Position numbers and translations under genes: made by a program
Notes under the pieces: generated by a model
Told to the model about the DNA's origin: nothing
Database searches by the model: none
The model's input: the letters and a program-made list of their open reading frames with translations, nothing else
Shown here: positions 9,514 to 19,100 of the stretch, one piece after another
Layout: the number at the start of each line of letters is the position of its first letter
How positions within the stretch are numbered: position 1 is the stretch's first letter
Source of the DNA: Streptomyces calvus
GTDB lineage: Bacteria; Actinomycetota; Actinomycetes; Streptomycetales; Streptomycetaceae
DNA length: 64,000 nucleotides
Assembly: GCF_006782915.1 (NCBI RefSeq)
Contig: NZ_VCNP01000031.1
Location: forward strand, 1 to 64,000
Reading direction: 5' to 3'

Positions 9514-9970
9514 CGCGCTGGGCGGGCGTCACCTGCATTTTCGCTGGTCAGCGGATTCCGGCCGGTCCGTACGTGTGCGTGGAAGTGTCGTGCTGTGCGC
9601 CTCGGTTGCCGTCGGCGTTGCCGCCAGACGGCTACCTCACGTAAGGGCGGTGGAGTGGGCTTCGGCCGGTGTCCTGGCCAGGTTGGGGTCGGGCATGGCC
9701 TTGCCCGACGCGGGCCCCGGCCCGGAGAGGTGGGTAAAGCCCACGAAGCCGACCGGCCCCACCTCCGGGCCTCCGCCCCGGCCAACTCCCCGCCGTCGCC
9801 TCGCCCTCGGCCTGGCATTCGCCGTACTGGCGCGTCCGGCTTCCTCCGCGCTCCTAGTCGTCCGCTGTGCTGTTTCTGCGCGGCCTGGTCGCTGGCCGGC
9901 CCGCGGTGGCGGAGCCGAGAGCGGGCCGGGTGGGCGGCCGTGCCGCGCGCGACCCGCGTCAGCGGGTCGC
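9514..9970. other. no recognisable gene
   Basis: The sequence between the Rhs-tip remnant and the integrase remnant holds open frames on both strands, but none has a recognisable product, a good ribosome binding site or uninterrupted homology. It is probably debris from recombination. Confidence 0.5.
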
Positions 9971-10147
9971 CTTGAACAGGGCGTCGACCTCATCGTCATC
10001 GAGGAGCTGTTGGGCCACGCCCACATCGGCGTCACCGCCGCCGGCTACGCCCACGTGAGACTCCGACTCCAACGCCAAGCCATCGACACGCCCTGGGCAA
10101 CGCACTCGATGCGACCGATGACGGCACTGGCGACCCACCCGCCGTAA
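9971..10147 (+). pseudogene. C-terminal remnant of a tyrosine recombinase/integrase
   Basis: The frame encodes LEQGVDLIVIEELLGHAHIG followed by VTAAGYAHVRLRLQ. It has the LLGH box and the catalytic tyrosine context of phage/plasmid-type integrases. Everything N-terminal (core-binding domain and first catalytic arginine) is absent. It is evidence that an integrative element once ended here. No tRNA or att repeat is visible beside it. Confidence 0.8.
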
Positions 10148-10296
10148 CCGCCGTCCGCTGACGTTGCCGTCACCGTTGCCGTCAAACACGCCAGAAGCCC
10201 CGCCGGAATGAACTTGGGTTCTAATGATCGTCGCAACACCTGACGTCCGGGTGGGCGATGAAGAGCAAGAGCAGTACTGCCGGGGGACGCCCTAAC

Positions 10297-11363
10297 TGTG
10301 CTGTCCCGGGACGTTGGTGACACGCGTGCTGGGTGCTTGAACAGGTGAGGGCCTTCTGGGTTCGGTGTGGATTGCGACATCTACGCCCGACCGCAGGAGG
10401 CCCTCGTGTCCCACCGTAACGCCCCGCTGACTCCGACCGGACGGCTTCGCCTGGCCCGGTGTGTCGTGGACGAAGGCTGGCCGCTGCGGCGGGCCGCGGA
10501 CCGCTTCCAGGTCAGCCACACCACCGCCGCTCGCTGGGCGGGCCGCTACCGGCGACTGGGCCCGGCCGGGATGCTCGACCGCCCCAGCCGCCCCCCCCAC
10601 AGCCCGCGCCAGACGCCCGCCCCGGTCGAACAGCAGGTGGTGCGGCTGCGACGCGAACGCCGGATCGGTCCGGTGCGGCTGGCCGCCCGTTGCGGCATCG
10701 CCGCTTCCACCGCCCACCGCGTCCTCGTCCGGCACGGCCTGCCCGCGCTCGCCGCCTGCGACCGGGCCACCGGCGAACCCGTCCGCCGCTACGAGCGTGC
10801 CCGGCCCGGCGAACTGGTCCACATCGACGTCAAGAAGCTCGGCCGCATCCCCGACGGCGGCGGCCACCAGGTCCTCGGCCGGGCAGCCGGCCGGGCCAAC
10901 CAGGACCGCCGCAACGGCACCGGATACGCCTACCTGCACACCGCCCTGGACGACCACACCCGCCTCGCCTACACCGAGGACCTGCCCGATGAGAAGGCCG
11001 CCACCTGCGCAGCCTTCCTGCGACGGGCAACTGCCTGGTTCGCCCAGCAAGGCGTCACCGTCGAGCGCGTGCTGACCGACAACGCCTGGGCCTGCACCAA
11101 GAACACCTGGCGCCAGCCCTGCCACGAGCTGGGCATCAGCCCCCGCTGGACGAGGCCCTGGCGGCCGCAGACCAACGGCAAAGGCGAACGCTTCCACCGC
11201 ACCCTGCTCGAGGAGAGGGCCTACCAGCGGCCCTACACCTCAGACCGCGAACGCCAGGCCACGTTTCCCGACTGGCTGGACTGGTACAACTACCACCGAC
11301 CCCACACCGGCATCGACGGCCAGACACCCGCCAGCCGCGTCACCAACCTGTCCGGACAGCACA
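10297..11363 (+). mobile_element. IS481-like insertion sequence, copy 1 (inside the IS30 transposase gene)
   Basis: 1067-bp element with imperfect terminal inverted repeats of about 35 bp starting TGTGCTGTCC. It is flanked by a perfect 6-bp target duplication CCTAAC at 10291-10296 and 11364-11369. Removing the element and one duplication restores the IS30 transposase reading frame. A second copy of identical length lies at 28874-29940. Confidence 0.95.
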
Positions 11364-11368
11364 CCTAA
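10406..11368 (+). CDS. IS481-family DDE transposase, copy 1
   Basis: 320 residues from GTG 10406, chosen because GGAGG precedes it by six bases; the upstream GTG at 10367 has no such site. N-terminal helix-turn-helix (RRAADRFQVSHTTAARWAGR) and an integrase core with Asp in LVHIDVKKLG, Asp in VLTDNAW and Glu in NGKGERFHRT. The stop codon TAA is supplied by the duplicated target site, not by the element. About ten residues differ from copy 2, for example GER where copy 2 has VER at the catalytic glutamate, and EER for AEW nearby. The gene is intact, but activity is unknown. Confidence 0.92.
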   Translation: MSHRNAPLTPTGRLRLARCVVDEGWPLRRAADRFQVSHTTAARWAGRYRRLGPAGMLDRPSRPPHSPRQTPAPVEQQVVRLRRERRIGPVRLAARCGIAASTAHRVLVRHGLPALAACDRATGEPVRRYERARPGELVHIDVKKLGRIPDGGGHQVLGRAAGRANQDRRNGTGYAYLHTALDDHTRLAYTEDLPDEKAATCAAFLRRATAWFAQQGVTVERVLTDNAWACTKNTWRQPCHELGISPRWTRPWRPQTNGKGERFHRTLLEERAYQRPYTSDRERQATFPDWLDWYNYHRPHTGIDGQTPASRVTNLSGQHT

Positions 11369-12566
11369 CGGCAAGAGGGTGTCCCCCGAGGTGAAACAGC
11401 GGTTTCTCGAACTGATACACGAAGGTGTGAGCATCAGAGAAGCCAGCCGCGTCGTCGGGATCAACCGCAGGACCGGCCAAGAGTGGCTGAACGGCCGTGC
11501 CGAGCGGGTAACGGCCAAAGCCGGCAGGAGCAAGTCGATCCGCGCCGCGGTCCAACCGCTCGTTGGTGCTCCACGCACGTTCCCTCTCAACCCGCGCAAG
11601 GGCGGGCTGAGGGCCCCCGCGCTCGCCATTTCGACCCGGTACCTGTCCGAAGAGGAGCGCATCCGCATCGCTGACCTGCGACGGGCGAAGAAGTCCATCC
11701 GGTCGATCGCGGCCGCGCTGGGCCGAAGCCCGTCGACCATCAGCCGTGAGATCCGACGCAACTGCAACCCCAACGTCGGGCCCGCCCATCCCTCGTACTA
11801 CCGACCGTTCGCCGCTCAGTAACGAGCAGAGTCACGGCGGCCGCGCCCCAAGACGAGACGAGTAGAAACATGCCCTGAGCTGCAAGCTTTCGTTCAGGCG
11901 CGCCTCGACGAGAAATGGAGCCCCGAGCAGATCGCGAACATCCTGCGCCTGGAGTTCCCCGACCGACCAGAGATGTACGCGAGCCACGAGACGATCTACC
12001 GAGCCTTGTACGCCCAGCCCAGAGGCGACCTATGGCGTGAGATCAGCCGCCGCTTGCGGACCGGCCGGAGCCTGCGGAAGCGGCGTCGGCGCCCTCGTGG
12101 AGCGCAGCACCCGCTACACGCTGCTCGTGCACCTGCCACACGGCCATAGCCCCGGAGCCATGCAAACCGCTCTCCTGGAGGCCTTCAGGGGCCTACCGGC
12201 TGCCTTGAAGCGGTCTCTGACCTGGGACCAAGGCGCCGAGATGGCGCACCACCATGCCTTCTCGAAGGCATCCGGGATGCCGGTGTACTTCTGTGATCCT
12301 CACAGCCCCTGGCAGCGAGGATCGAACGAGAACACCAACGGTCTGCTGCGGCAGTACTTCCCGAAGGGCGCGAATCTGTCGAAGTACTCCAGGGAGGACC
12401 TGGACGCCGTAGCGGCTGAGCTGAACGCCAGGCCCCGGAAGGCGCTCGGCTGGGCCGGCCCAGCCGAGCGCTTCTCCGAGCTGCTGAAGAACGACCCCAA
12501 CACTCCCTGTGTTGCGACGATTTGTTGAATCCGCCTGAAATCCGGCGGGGCTCCTCGTGAACCCGA

Positions 12567-13109
12567 TTAACGATCAGAATCCGGCAATCCGAGCCCGTCG
12601 CGATGCGCCCTGGCAAGGGCACCCTCTTCGATGCCGATTTTCCCTTCACCGGCAACACGAAGGAGCGCAACTCTCATGGACGAATAATCAACGTGCGGCG
12701 GCACATCGATTGCCCACAAGTAACCCGTCGTATCGATCTCCCAGGAACAATCAAAGCTGCGGAGCATGGCGTCAATCACGTCCCTCGCGTCGTCATCTTT
12801 GACGATGACGCGGACCGTCGAATGCCCGGCTTCCGACACGAACTCCTCGAACACGAACTCTCTGCGCTCGTGGTCAACTCTGACTCGCACAATGTCCCCG
12901 AGGGCGATTCCCTTCACATAGAAAGGAGTGTTGCGAACCTGGACCTCCATCTGTACGGATGTCTTCCCAGTCCAGAGCCGTTCCGAAGAGGCACGGGCCC
13001 AATCGGCTGTCTCGTCCGGGAGGTCGAATGCCACCTTGTACAGCCTCTCAGGCTTACCCGCTGGCACCGACTCGCCGCCGCTAGGGGCCGAGGAAGTCTC
13101 TGAGCTCAT
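12567..13109 (-). CDS. DUF4265 protein, probable immunity protein for the HNH toxin
   Basis: 180-residue cytoplasmic protein. The sequence around VQVRNTPFYVKGIALGDIVR and EAGHSTVRVIVKD is typical of DUF4265, a family often found beside polymorphic toxins. Its ATG at 13109 lies inside the last codons of the Rhs gene (29-base overlap), so the two are translated together. Position directly behind a toxin-bearing Rhs gene is the main reason for proposing immunity. A CCGCC/GGCGG hairpin lies just beyond its stop, next to the IS30-like end. The longer upstream frame (from 13199) would lie wholly within the Rhs coding sequence and is less likely. Confidence 0.8.
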   Translation of the reverse strand: MSSETSSAPSGGESVPAGKPERLYKVAFDLPDETADWARASSERLWTGKTSVQMEVQVRNTPFYVKGIALGDIVRVRVDHERREFVFEEFVSEAGHSTVRVIVKDDDARDVIDAMLRSFDCSWEIDTTGYLWAIDVPPHVDYSSMRVALLRVAGEGKIGIEEGALARAHRDGLGLPDSDR

Positions 13110-16100
13110 CGTCCCACTCTTCCATGGTCTTGGTGGACTTGTCCCTGTTGCATCTACGGCAGGCAACGGCACCATTATGCGCGCCACCATGACCGCCATC
13201 GGCTCTCGGCTCTATGTGATCGATCTGGGCATCGTCAGGCCTTCCCGGGACAGGGTTCCCATTGGCATCTCGCGATCCCCGCCGCTCCACCTTCTGCCCA
13301 CAGTAGTCGCATTTGTACTCACCGCCATTCTTCGCGGCGTTGGCGTCGTAAACCTTCTGCCGCTCAGCATCAGTGAAATCCAAGCCGGCTCTATTGCAGT
13401 TGTGGACCAGGACCGGCGCAGCCCCCGCCAGCACATAGTACGTATGGATGCCGGCCACGGTGAGGTCGTTGGTGCGCTGGCGCTGTTCGAAGTGGTGGAG
13501 GGCGGCGAGGGTGGCGGTTTTGCCGTCCGGGGTGCGGAGGGTCATGCCCGGCTCGAGGTCACCGGCGTCGATCCACTCCCCTTCGGACTCCACCCAGAAG
13601 GGGTGGGTCGTGGTGGAGATCAGGGCCGCGGCGCCGTCCTCCGTGGCGATGGTGAGATCGACGAAGTGCTTGTCGTCCTCGGTGACGATGGTGCCGACGA
13701 CCTCGCGGACCGTGGTTTCGCCCGTCTCCGGGTCGGTGACGACGACTTCGTCACCGAGCGCCACGTCCTTGATCGGCTTGCTCGTGCCGTCGGCGAGAAG
13801 GACCTCGGTATCGGGCAGGAAGCTGTGTTTGGCCGGACAGCTCCCGCCCCCGTCCTCCTTGCCCTTGCCTCTGTTCCGCTCCGCCTTCTTCTTGGCAGCA
13901 GCCAGGGCGTCGTCAGCCTTGTCGAGGGCCCGTGACTCCTTCCACGTCCGCCTTGCCCCGCCAACCAGGTCGTCGAGGAGTCCCCAGACCCGCTTGGCCA
14001 GTGCGGCGCCCTTCTTCCAGTCCCAGGGAGCGCCGTACTTGACCAGGAGCTTGCCCACCACACCGCCGGCGAAGGAGCCTGCGACGTTCAGCGCCGTCTC
14101 CCCGCACGAGCCCAGGTCGCCGCTGGAGAAGCAGTCCAGCGCGGCGTCGATGCCGAGCTCGTCCTTGGCTATCTTGGCGAGTTCCTTGGCAGCCTGCTTG
14201 GTCTGCTGCTTCGCGGTGTTGTACCGCCGCTCCGCGCTGTACCTCTTCTGCTGGGCCGCCTTCACCGCGTGGTAGGAGTCGCCGTACCTGGCGCGGGAGA
14301 TCTGGTCGAACGCCCATCTGACGGCCTTGATCAGGCCGTAGAAGCCGACGAACTCGCCCGACGGGTCGGAAAGGGTGACCGGGCTGTTGTTGGCGTAGGC
14401 GTAGCCGTTGATCTGCTGGGGCTGGGTGAAGTCGATGACCGGGTCGACCGAGATGAACTTGCCCAGCTCCGGGTCGTACTCGCGTGCTCCGATGCTCGTC
14501 AGACCGGTCTGGGCGTCGATCGCGCCTCCGACGAAGCCCTTCTCCCCCGGCCAGTTGCCGGCCGCCTTGCCCCGCTCCAGGCCGTAGGGGTCGAAACGGC
14601 GCTGCCCGGCGACCGCGCCGGTGGCGGCATCGATGGCCAGTTCGCCCGTGCCGTGGTGGTCGGCGGCCAGCCAGGACAGCTTGCCGTCGTCGGTGCGGAC
14701 GGCGACGGTCTGGTCCGCGAAGGAGTAGTAGCGGGTGGCCTCCGCCTTGCTGCCGCCCTCGGGCAGGCGCAGTTCCATGCCCGGCAGGTAGACCGTGGTG
14801 GCGGTGGCGTCCTTGCGCATGACGCGGTTGCCGGAGGCGTCGTAGACATAGGTGGCCTCACGGCCGTCCGCCTCGACCGTCCGCGTCAACTGGCCTTCGG
14901 CGTCCCAGTTCAGCTTCTGGGTGTCGCCACCCAGTACCCGCTCGGTGGTGTTGCCGGAGGCGTCGTAACCGTAGGTGGACTGCCGGTCACCGGTCGGGGT
15001 CTTCTCCACGACCTTCGTGACGGCGTGCGGTCCAGCACCGTTCTCGCCGTAGGTGTAGGTGCGGGTGACGTCCTTGGTGGCGTCCAGACCCGTGTCGTGG
15101 ACGACCTCCTGAAGACGGTTGCCGAGGGCGTCGACGGTGTACGACTTCCAGTACGGTGCCGGGCCGCCCAGTGCGCTCGCACCCGGTGCCGCGCCGCATG
15201 CGGCCGGGGCCGAGCCGCCCGGTCCGCCGCCGACCGTCCCGGAGCCAGTGGCCTGCTCTGCGGAGGCCGCCGGGGTCCAGGCCTCGGCCAGCCGCTGGCC
15301 CGTGTCGTAGGCGAAGCACTGCACGTCCGGAGACGTGCCGGCCGTGTCGGAGATGGACCGTACGTTGCCGGCCTGGTCGTAGGAGTAGTGCGCCTCCTTC
15401 AGAGGACCGGTGGCGCCCTCGGTTCTGACCGCCGACCGGGTCAGACGGTCGGTGCCCTTCTCGTGGTCGAAGTTCTGCCAGACCTTCTTGCCGCTGCCGT
15501 TGGAGAGTTCGATCTGCTGGAGCAGGCTCGTGGTCGAGTAGCGGGTGCCGGTGACGTACGTGGAGAGGGTGCTCTTCATCGAGACCGGACGCTGCAGTGC
15601 GTCGTAGTCGATCTCGAACGTCTCCGCGGCGAGGCCGCCCGCGGCGGGCATGCCCATGCCCTGGAGGGTGCCGTCCTGGTTGTAAGTGGCGGTGAAGACG
15701 TAGAGGCCGGCGAGGTCCCCGGTCGAGGACGGCACGGAGTAGGCCGTCTTCAGCGGCTGGTAGAACTCGTCCATGGCCTGGGTGACCGTGGCGAAGTACT
15801 GGCCGTCGTCGGTGTACCGGTAGGAGGCGTAGGCGTGGCCCAGCCAGCCTGCCTTGTCGTACTTGGTCGCGGTGAGCTTTGTGCCGGTGTCCGGCTCGCC
15901 CTCCCAGGTGGTGGTGACGCGCCCCAGCTTGTCGTAGACGGTGGAGAGAGTCTTGCCTCGCTCGTCCGTCGTCCGTACTGGACGGTCGACGACGTCGTAG
16001 GCCGTGGTCGTGGTGCCGGCGTCCGGGTCGACGGCCCTGACTTGGCGGCCCCTCTGGTCGTACTCGTAGCGCCAGGTGTTGCCCTTGGCGTCGGTGACCG

Positions 16101-19100
16101 TCTTCGTCTGACCGGCCGGCGTGTAGGTGTACTTGGTGGCGTCATAGCCGTTGCCGGGGCCGGCGGCGCCGTCCGGGTTCGGTGCCTCGCCCTGGTAGTG
16201 GCGCAGCTCGGTCAGCCGCCCGGCCGCGTCGGTGATCGTCGTGACCGGAACCCCGCCCTTGGGCGGGTCGATGTGGGTGCGGTCACCCTCGTGGACGGTG
16301 GTGGTGCGCCACCACTCCACGCCCGCCACCGCGAAGATCTCCGCCGTGACACGGCTCAGGCCGTCGTACTCGTACAGCGTCTGCGCGCCTACCTCGCCGT
16401 TGGCGACGGTCAGCAGCTCGTCCGACGGTGTGCCTACGGCGTTGTACGTCGCGTTGGTCTTCCTGATGTCACCGGTGCCGTCGTAGAAGGTGTCGGCGAC
16501 CATGCGGGAGCCGTCCGGCCCCTCGGTCTGCTTCTGGCGTGGGCGCAGCAGACTGTCGTAGAGCTCGTACTCGACGCCGTAGGTGCCGCCGATCTCGATC
16601 TTCTCGGTGCTGACCGCGACCGTCTTGTCCTTGCGGACGTTGTAGGAGTACTTGATGCTCGGCGTCTGGGACTTCCGCCGGTCGGGCAGCCAGACCGATA
16701 CCAGCCGCCCCAGCGCGTCATGCGCCAGGTCGGTGCGCCGGCCGTTGGGGTCGGTCTGTCCCGTCGCCTGACCGCGGGCGGGGTCGTGGTCGGTGACGGT
16801 GCCGTGACCGAGCGGGTTGGTGACCTTGGTCCGGGAGATCAGCCCGTTGACGTCGGTGTACTCGGTCCTGGTCGTCGCGCCGGCCGCGTCGGTCTGCAGG
16901 GTGGGGCGGCCGAAGGCGTCGTACTCGGTGGTGCCCGTGACCTGATAGGTGCCCTGGGTGCCGTCGTGGGAGGCCAGCCGCTCGGTCCTGGTGGCGTCGC
17001 CCCTGGTGGGCGCGTCTCCGAAGGTCCCGCCGTCGTAGGAGGTGCGTTCGTCGGCGATGACCTGTGTCCTGCGGTCGGGGGCGGCGACACAGTCGACGGA
17101 GACGGACTCACTGCGGGAGGGCAGCTCGTGGATGTTCTTCGCCGGGTTGTCCGCGTACCACAGGCGGACGCAACGGTCGTCGTCGTCCGTGGCCAGGTCG
17201 CCGAGTTCTTCGGTCCTCAGTAACCGGCCGGTGGTGGTGGCGGTGTCGTACGTGGACTCCGACCTGGTTCTCCGCCAGGTGCCGTCGGAGAGCAGCTCGT
17301 AGCCGCGGGTGGTCTTGAGCTGGACGACAGTGGCCTTGGTGGTGGCCCAGGACTTGGTCTGGGTGGCGGTGTCGTGCTTCCAGGGTTCGGTGACGACTCT
17401 GGAGACGACCTTGCCGCCCACCCCCTTGTCATAGGTGGCGGCCTCCAGTTCAAAGCCGGTGTACTCCTTGTGATCGGTGTACTCGACCCCCGTGGAGTCG
17501 GTGACCTTCACCGAACGGGTGCCGCCGTCCGCGTCCTTATCGCCGTGCATGCCCTGCAGATACGTGTAGTCGACGCGGGTCTCGGTGACTTCGCCGTTGC
17601 CGGAGGTGACGGTGACCTTGCCGTAGCCCTGCCACTGGCCCCACGTGTGGTACTTCTCGTCGGTGATGCCGTCGGGCTCGGCGTGCCGCCAGGCCGCCGG
17701 TCCCTTGTACTCGTAGCGGGTGACAAGGTCCTCGCCGCCGCCGGTGCGGTCGGTCTGGGTGATCTGATCGACGACGTACTTGTGGAACCAGTCGGTGATC
17801 GGGTCGATGTGGCCCGGCGGTGCCCACTTCACCGGATAGCAGCGCTTGGTGGACTTGCCCGGCTCGGGCAGCGCGTCGGCGGTGCACTCGGTGGGGGCGT
17901 AGGTGATGTCGAGCTGGGCGCCGGTCTCGCTCAGGACCGAGGTCAGGCGGTAGCGGTGGAAGGCGTCGATGTTGTCGCCGTCCTCGTCCACCCGGTTTGC
18001 CAGTTGGACGCCCTGGAGGTCGACCGAGGGCAGCGTGATGTGGTTGTCTCCGTCCCGGCCCTCGTGCTGGATCTTCGACAACCACAGCGTCTTGGAGTCG
18101 TCGCCGTTGTCGAGGAAACGGTGGGTGAGGGTCCAGGCGTCGACGTCGTCGTAGGTGCTCGCGCCGGTGCGCATCTGCGTGGTGATTCCGGTCAGCCGCT
18201 TGGTGGTCCAGAACGAGGGCGCCACCTGCCCGGTCTTGCAGCGGGTGCCGGCCTTGCACTCCAGATCGACGGGGACGTCGGGCCAGTGGCCGGCGTTGGC
18301 CGTGGTGCGCTTGTCCTCGCCGCAGTTGAAGGAGTCGGTGGGCAGGCAGCGTTCGGCGACGGTGAATTTCACCCGGGCGGGGGCTTCGGTGGCGTAGACC
18401 TGCTCGTGGCGCTGGCCGTAGTCGACGCGCTCGAGGTGGCCGCCCCGGTGGTACGCGGTGCCGTTCACGTCCGTCTTGCCGTTCAGGGCGTAGTGGTTGG
18501 CCTCCGCCTCGTAGAAGTACGACATGACGTTGCCGTGGGTGTCCTTGACGTAGTCGAGGTTCCACCGCCAGGCCTGGTCGCAGTGCGCCGCGGTGAACGT
18601 GGCGTCGTAGCAGGGCTCGCCGGAGTCGTCGCCGAAGACGGGGACGGTCCAGGCCGATTCGGTCTCCTCCTTGCCGGAGGTCCAGCCGGGCAGCCGGTCG
18701 AGGCCGAAGTAGTACTCGGTGCCGTCGGTGGTGGTCACCTTCCAGTGCTCACCGTTGTCGTCGCCGTTGGCGGCACCGGTGAGCTTGTCGATCCTGGCGC
18801 CGCTCTCCCCGGTCATGTGCCACTTGCCGGTCTCGTCGTCCTTGATGAGCTGGGCGGAGCTGCCCTCGAGGAGGATGGTGGCGTTGTCGTGTGCCCAGCA
18901 CTGCTCGGCGGAGTCCTTGTGGCCGTCGTAGGCGCAGGGCTTGTAGGCGCGCTCGATGTATCCGGGCTCGAAGCCGAAGCCGTCACCGATCCAGGAGCCC
19001 TGGTTGTTGGTGACCGCGGTACGGCCGTCGGCCGTCTGGGAGGAGTAGCCCAGCCCGATCACCGGCGTCAGGCCTCCCGGAGTCGGCACCGTGCGGAGCG

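Larger units (their letters stand above)
10227..12521 (+). mobile_element. IS30-like insertion sequence, disrupted
   Basis: Bounded by the 13-bp terminal inverted repeat ATCGTCGCAACAC (10227-10239) and its complement (12509-12521). It contains a plus-strand IS30-type transposase gene, broken by an IS481-like insertion and by later deletions. Its right end lies 45 bp from the stop of the DUF4265 gene. A target duplication could not be defined. Confidence 0.75.
10258..12528 (+). pseudogene. IS30-family transposase, interrupted and deleted
   Basis: The natural start is ATG 10258 (MKSKSSTAGGRPN), and the frame resumes after the IS481-like insertion as GKRVSPEVKQRFLELIHEGV. The helix-turn-helix region includes RSIAAALGRSPSTISREIRR near 11720. 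The frame stops at 11820. Bases 11880-12060 in other frames encode further family sequence (WSPEQIANILRL, then SHETIYRALYAQPRGDLWRE). The catalytic C-terminal part resumes at about 12095 (LVERSTRYTLLVHLPHG, then DPHSPWQRGSNENTNGLLRQ). Part of the central catalytic region is missing. It is not functional. Confidence 0.85.

Noticed and set aside
9387..9975. Plus-strand frames of 80-170 codons between the Rhs tip remnant and the integrase remnant
   Set aside because: No recognisable product, no consistent start signal, and partly antisense to the toxin remnant.
10147..10226. tRNA or attachment site beside the integrase remnant
   Set aside because: No cloverleaf or repeated core could be traced around the remnant.
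10367..10405. Upstream GTG start for the IS481-like transposase
   Set aside because: No ribosome site; GTG 10406 follows GGAGG and begins with the family's usual MSHRNAPLTPTGR.
13081..13199. Start of the DUF4265 gene at 13199
   Set aside because: The extra 30 residues would be read entirely from within the Rhs nuclease codons and do not resemble the family; ATG 13109 gives a normal start.
14269..17223. 984-codon plus-strand frame, and others up to 1467 codons, opposite the Rhs operon
   Set aside because: Low-complexity Val/Gly/Arg/Leu-rich shadows of the real secreted proteins on the minus strand.
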